Below are positions 61,343-64,000 of a DNA stretch of 64,000 nt, piece after piece. This stretch comes from Methylobacterium sp. 2A (lineage in GTDB: Bacteria > Pseudomonadota > Alphaproteobacteria > Rhizobiales > Beijerinckiaceae). The notes under the pieces were generated by a model. It did not search any database, had not been told where the DNA came from, and saw only the letters and a program-made list of their open reading frames with translations. Both the position numbers and the translations under genes were made by a program. The first letter of the stretch is position 1. Each line of letters starts with the position of its first letter. The DNA is taken from assembly GCF_009806555.1 (NCBI RefSeq), contig NZ_VUOK01000010.1, forward strand, positions 1-64,000. Reading direction: 5' to 3'.

Positions 61343-61855
61343 TCAGCTATCGGCCTTGGAGCCGCCGAGTGTCAGGTCGAGGTAGGTCTGGGTCACCCGC
61401 TCGATCAGGGCGGCGATCTCCTCCGCCGCCTTGACCTCCTCCTCGGCGGATGCCCGGAATGCTGAAGCCTGGTCGGACTTGCCGGCGCGTTCGGCGATGA
61501 CGGCGAGCGAGCGGTAGGCCGCGACCTGGTCATACTGGTAGGCGTAGCCCGCGTAGAGGTTCTTCAGGGTCTCGTCCTGGGCGGTGGCGTGCACCGCGGC
61601 ACCGATGGAGCCGGCAACGCTGGTCACCGTCTCCTTGAGGGTCGAGGCGCTCTCGCCGACGGCTGCCAGCGCCTTGTCGAGGCGGTCGATCTGCCCCTTC
61701 GTGGTCTCGACATGGCGGCGCAGGACGGCGGCGTAGTCGGGGTAGCGTTCCAGGCCGGAAAGCTGGCGCTCCATCTGCTCCAGGCCCTGCTTCTCCAGGG
61801 CGCGCGTATTGCGAAGCGCGCCTGCGTAGATCGTACCGATGTCCATGTTGGCCAT
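61343..61855 (-). CDS. DUF892/YciF-type ferritin-like protein
   Basis: A 170-aa all-helical product with the four-helix ferritin-like pattern (GALRNTRALEKQGLEQMERQ, YAAVLRRHVETTKGQIDRLD, YAYQYDQVAAYRSLAVIAER). YciF-type proteins are stress-induced and may bind a di-metal site; Glu and His residues are available. A perfect EcfG promoter precedes it (61894-61918). It is transcribed towards the DUF3140 gene, 57 bp away. Confidence 0.82.
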   Translation of the reverse strand: MANMDIGTIYAGALRNTRALEKQGLEQMERQLSGLERYPDYAAVLRRHVETTKGQIDRLDKALAAVGESASTLKETVTSVAGSIGAAVHATAQDETLKNLYAGYAYQYDQVAAYRSLAVIAERAGKSDQASAFRASAEEEVKAAEEIAALIERVTQTYLDLTLGGSKADS

Positions 61856-61893
61856 GCCGTCGTAGCTCCTCGTTGGTGTCGGGTTCGCCGGCC

Positions 61894-61918
61894 AACGTGG
61901 GATGGGTACCGCCGTTCC
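61894..61918 (-). promoter_or_regulatory. EcfG-type promoter, perfect match
   Basis: On the minus strand, GGAAC (61918-61914), 16 nt, then CGTT (61897-61894). This is the exact EcfG consensus. It lies 39 bp upstream of the YciF-type gene and assigns it to the general stress response. Confidence 0.8.
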
Positions 61919-61958
61919 TAGGGCGGCCTGCGGCGGATGGGCCCTCTGGCGAGGTGGC

Positions 61959-62096
61959 CTACTTCGACTTGCCGCCCTTCTTGCCGAGCTCGGCCTGGGC
62001 CGACGAGGATGTGCGCGGGTTCGACTTGCCCTCGTGGCTCGCCTTCGCGTTCGCCTTCTTGGCCGTGTCGCTGCCGCGGCCCTTCTTCTCGGTCAT
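61959..62096 (-). CDS. Small KGG-type stress-induced protein
   Basis: A 45-aa hydrophilic product (MTEKKGRGSDTAKKANAKAS, ending LGKKGGKSK) with the KGG signature. A GGAGG ribosome site lies 6 nt upstream. Such Con-10-like proteins accumulate in stressed cells. It is preceded by an EcfG-like promoter at 62122. Confidence 0.75.
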   Translation of the reverse strand: MTEKKGRGSDTAKKANAKASHEGKSNPRTSSSAQAELGKKGGKSK

Positions 62097-62121
62097 CGTC
62101 GCCTCCTCCGGGATGGTTCCC

Positions 62122-62147
62122 AATGCCCGGAGTGTCTGCCCCGTTCC
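62122..62147 (-). promoter_or_regulatory. EcfG-type promoter candidate
   Basis: On the minus strand, GGAAC (62147-62143), 17 nt, then CATT (62125-62122), one mismatch from CGTT. It lies 26 bp upstream of the KGG-type gene. Confidence 0.55.
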
Positions 62148-62311
62148 GAAGGACGACTTCGCGCGGGCCGCGTAACGGGTGACGCAACCCGCCACGCGTT
62201 ACGTTCCAGGGGATCCCCACCATGCGGCGCAGCGAGCGCTGACAAGGGCTTGGCCGAGCGCTACGGTGTCAGCCCGCCGGGATCCGCCCGTCGCCACGGA
62301 GCCCGACCGAC

Positions 62312-63832
62312 ATGATGAGCGACACATCGACCAGCCCGCCGCCTGGTGGAGAGATCAGGATCTCGACCGGCGTGCCGGGCCTCGACGACGTCCTCGGCGG
62401 CGGTCTGACGCCGAGCCGGCTCTACCTGCTGGAGGGCACGCCGGGGACGGGCAAGACGACGCTCGCGCTGCAGTTCCTGCGTGAGGGCGTTGCCCGGGGC
62501 GAACGCACCCTTTACATCACCCTGTCGGAGACCGCGGACGAGCTCCGCGCCTCCGCGGCGACCCATGGTTGGACGCTCGACGGCATCGAGGTGTTCGAGC
62601 TGGTCGACGAGATGGGCCTGGACCCCGACAGCGAGCAGTCGATCCTGCACCCCTCCGATATCGAACTGGGGGAGACGGTGAAGGAGGTCATCGCGCTGGT
62701 CGACCGGACGAAGCCCGACCGGGTCGTGTTCGACAGCCTCTCGGAACTCCGCCTGCTGGCCCAGAACCCGCTGCGGTACAGGCGCCAGATCCTGGCCCTC
62801 AAGCGCTTCTTCGCCAAGCGCGCCTGCACCGTGCTGATGCTCGACGACAAGACCTCCGAGACGGGGGACGTGCAACTCCACAGCATCGCTCACGGGGTGG
62901 TGTCGCTGGACCAGGCACCGCGCGAGTACGGCGCCGAGCGGCGGCGGCTCCGCATCGTCAAGATGCGCGGCATCAAGTTCCGCGGCGGTTACCACGACTT
63001 CGTGCTGGAGACCGGCGGCATCCAGGCGTTCCCGCGCCTGATCGCGGCCGAGCACCACGCCAGCTTCGATCCCCGGGGCACGTCGACCGGTTCGGCCGAG
63101 CTCGACCTGCTGCTGGGCGGAGGGCTCGTGCCGGGCACCAACACGCTGCTGCTCGGACCCTCCGGCGTCGGCAAGACGACGACCGCGATCCGTTGCATGC
63201 TGGCGGCCCTGGAGCGCGGCGAGACGGCGACCTACTACCTGTTCGACGAGGGGCTCGCGACCATGCTGGTCCGGGCCGCGACGCTCGGTATGGATCTGGC
63301 CCCGCACATCGCGGCCGGGCGGCTGACCGTCACGCAGGTCGATCCCGCCGAGCTCTCTCCAGGGGAGTTCGCCTCGAAGGTCCGGGCTGCGGTGGAGGAG
63401 CGTGGCTCGACCTTCGTGGGAGTCGACAGCCTGAACGCCTACCTGCATGCCATGCCGGGCGAGGAGTACCTCATCCTGCAGATGCACGAGCTCCTGAGTT
63501 ACCTGAACCAGCAAGGCGTCACCACGCTCCTGGTACTGGGCCAGCACGGCATCGTCGGCGACGTGCGCAGCGACGTCGACCTGAGCTATCTCAGCGACTG
63601 CATCCTGCTGTTCCGGTTCTTCGAGGCGAAGGGCCAGGTCCGCACCGCCCTATCAGTGGTGAAGAGCCGGGTGAACGCGCACGAGCGCACCATCCGCGAG
63701 CTGAAACTGTCCCAGGGTGGGTTGCAGGTCGGCGAGGCGCTCGACGACTTCGAGGGCGTGCTCACGGGCTTGCCGGCCTATCACGGGCGGGTCGCGATGC
63801 TGTCAGGCGCGTCCGAAGGCGGCAAGGCGTGA
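62312..63832 (+). CDS. KaiC-like double-RecA ATPase
   Basis: A 506-aa product with two RecA-type domains. The first has Walker A GTPGTGKTT and the second GPSGVGKTT; each is followed by Walker B-like strands (VVFDSLSEL, FVGVDSLNAY). This is the KaiC/RAD55 layout, here of the non-clock kind common in bacteria with sensor kinases. The usual KaiC phosphorylation Ser-Thr pair is not obvious. Its stop overlaps the start of the next gene, so the partner is co-translated. Confidence 0.9.
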   Translation: MMSDTSTSPPPGGEIRISTGVPGLDDVLGGGLTPSRLYLLEGTPGTGKTTLALQFLREGVARGERTLYITLSETADELRASAATHGWTLDGIEVFELVDEMGLDPDSEQSILHPSDIELGETVKEVIALVDRTKPDRVVFDSLSELRLLAQNPLRYRRQILALKRFFAKRACTVLMLDDKTSETGDVQLHSIAHGVVSLDQAPREYGAERRRLRIVKMRGIKFRGGYHDFVLETGGIQAFPRLIAAEHHASFDPRGTSTGSAELDLLLGGGLVPGTNTLLLGPSGVGKTTTAIRCMLAALERGETATYYLFDEGLATMLVRAATLGMDLAPHIAAGRLTVTQVDPAELSPGEFASKVRAAVEERGSTFVGVDSLNAYLHAMPGEEYLILQMHELLSYLNQQGVTTLLVLGQHGIVGDVRSDVDLSYLSDCILLFRFFEAKGQVRTALSVVKSRVNAHERTIRELKLSQGGLQVGEALDDFEGVLTGLPAYHGRVAMLSGASEGGKA

Positions 63833-64000
63833 GCGTCCCCGTCGCGGACGAGGAACGCGTCCTGATCCTGTCGCCCCGCGGGCGCGACGCCCAGGTCGTG
63901 GGGCAGGTGCTGGACCGGGCGGGCACGCGCGCCGAGGCCTGCCCGGACATGGTGGGTTGGCTCGCCTGCCTCCAGGCCGGCGCGGGTGCCGCGCTGGTCA
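63829..64000 (+). CDS. Partner of KaiC-like protein, probable sensor kinase (3' end beyond window)
   Basis: A partial frame of 57 codons from a GTG at 63829, overlapping the KaiC-like stop (GTGA). The visible part (RVLILSPRGRDAQVVGQVLD, then AGTRAEACPDMVGWLACLQA) resembles a degenerate receiver domain at the start of hybrid kinases that follow KaiC-like ATPases. Too little is seen to say more. Confidence 0.6.
   Translation, partial: MSVPVADEERVLILSPRGRDAQVVGQVLDRAGTRAEACPDMVGWLACLQAGAGAALV

Noticed and set aside
1-64000. CRISPR arrays, insertion sequences and rRNA genes
   Set aside because: I looked for regularly spaced repeats, transposase motifs and rRNA-like sequence and found none.

Overview
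The window is high-GC alphaproteobacterial DNA. Gene content and protein style point to Methylobacterium or a close relative: CsbD/KGG stress proteins, EcfG-type promoters, many HWE/LOV histidine kinases, and a Sox cluster with a short SoxD. Nearly all of it is coding. The species, and whether this is chromosome or megaplasmid, cannot be read from the window alone.

Layout. (1) 1-3.15 kb: a membrane protein cut by the window edge, two CsbD-type stress proteins, a small hypothetical gene behind an EcfG-like promoter, and an ECF sigma factor. (2) 3.2-14.1 kb: an integrated element. It starts at a displaced 3' piece of a CAU-anticodon tRNA, still followed by the tRNA's own terminator, and continues with a tyrosine integrase. 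After that come a metallophosphoesterase whose motif-I His is Tyr, a frameshifted gene, a zinc-ribbon microprotein, a 615-aa ParB-like protein, two overlapping HTH genes facing a divergent three-gene operon, and several unknown genes. No phage structural or conjugation genes and no second att copy were found. (3) 14.4-18.2 kb: an orphan periplasmic binding protein and a thiosulfate dehydrogenase operon (cytochrome c4-like, TsdA, secreted DsrE-like). (4) 18.5-27.9 kb: cyanide-insensitive bd oxidase, 1-Cys peroxiredoxin plus a Cys-less ArsR, a DUF442-SQR fusion, TauE, persulfide dioxygenase and a YeeE/TsuA transporter. (5) 27.5-39.3 kb: soxR-soxS divergent from soxW-XYZABCD-MBL-DsrE, then an opposing operon with CcdA, thioredoxin and a pentapeptide protein. 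(6) 39.4-43.3 kb: a Crp-type regulator and a second persulfide operon (YeeE halves, TauE, dioxygenase, rhodanese). (7) 43.4-49.5 kb: a DsbD-DsbA-L,D-transpeptidase-DsrE operon divergent from a two-component system, then a Cys-containing ArsR. (8) 49.8-60.6 kb: hybrid histidine kinase, two HWE kinases each broken by one in-frame TAG flanking an intact LOV kinase, and an MHYT-GGDEF-EAL protein. (9) 60.7-64 kb: general-stress genes with EcfG promoters, then a KaiC-like ATPase and the start of its partner.

How the parts fit. Sections 3-7 form one sulfur-oxidation region. Thiosulfate is oxidised either to tetrathionate (TsdA/TsdB) or to sulfate (Sox). Sulfide is oxidised to persulfide by SQR and then by dioxygenase and rhodanese. 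Electrons can leave through a bd oxidase of the sulfide-tolerant type. Dsb, CcdA, SoxW and SoxS handle periplasmic thiols.

The strongest new observations are regulatory. A PmrA-type tandem box (CTTAAGC repeated at exactly 11 bp) occurs three times: before the binding protein, before the tsd operon, and between dsbD and the response regulator. It suggests one two-component system controls all of these. Separately, an ATTAG-N6-CTAAT inverted repeat is shared by the second persulfide operon and the promoter of the ArsR gene at 49.2-49.5 kb.
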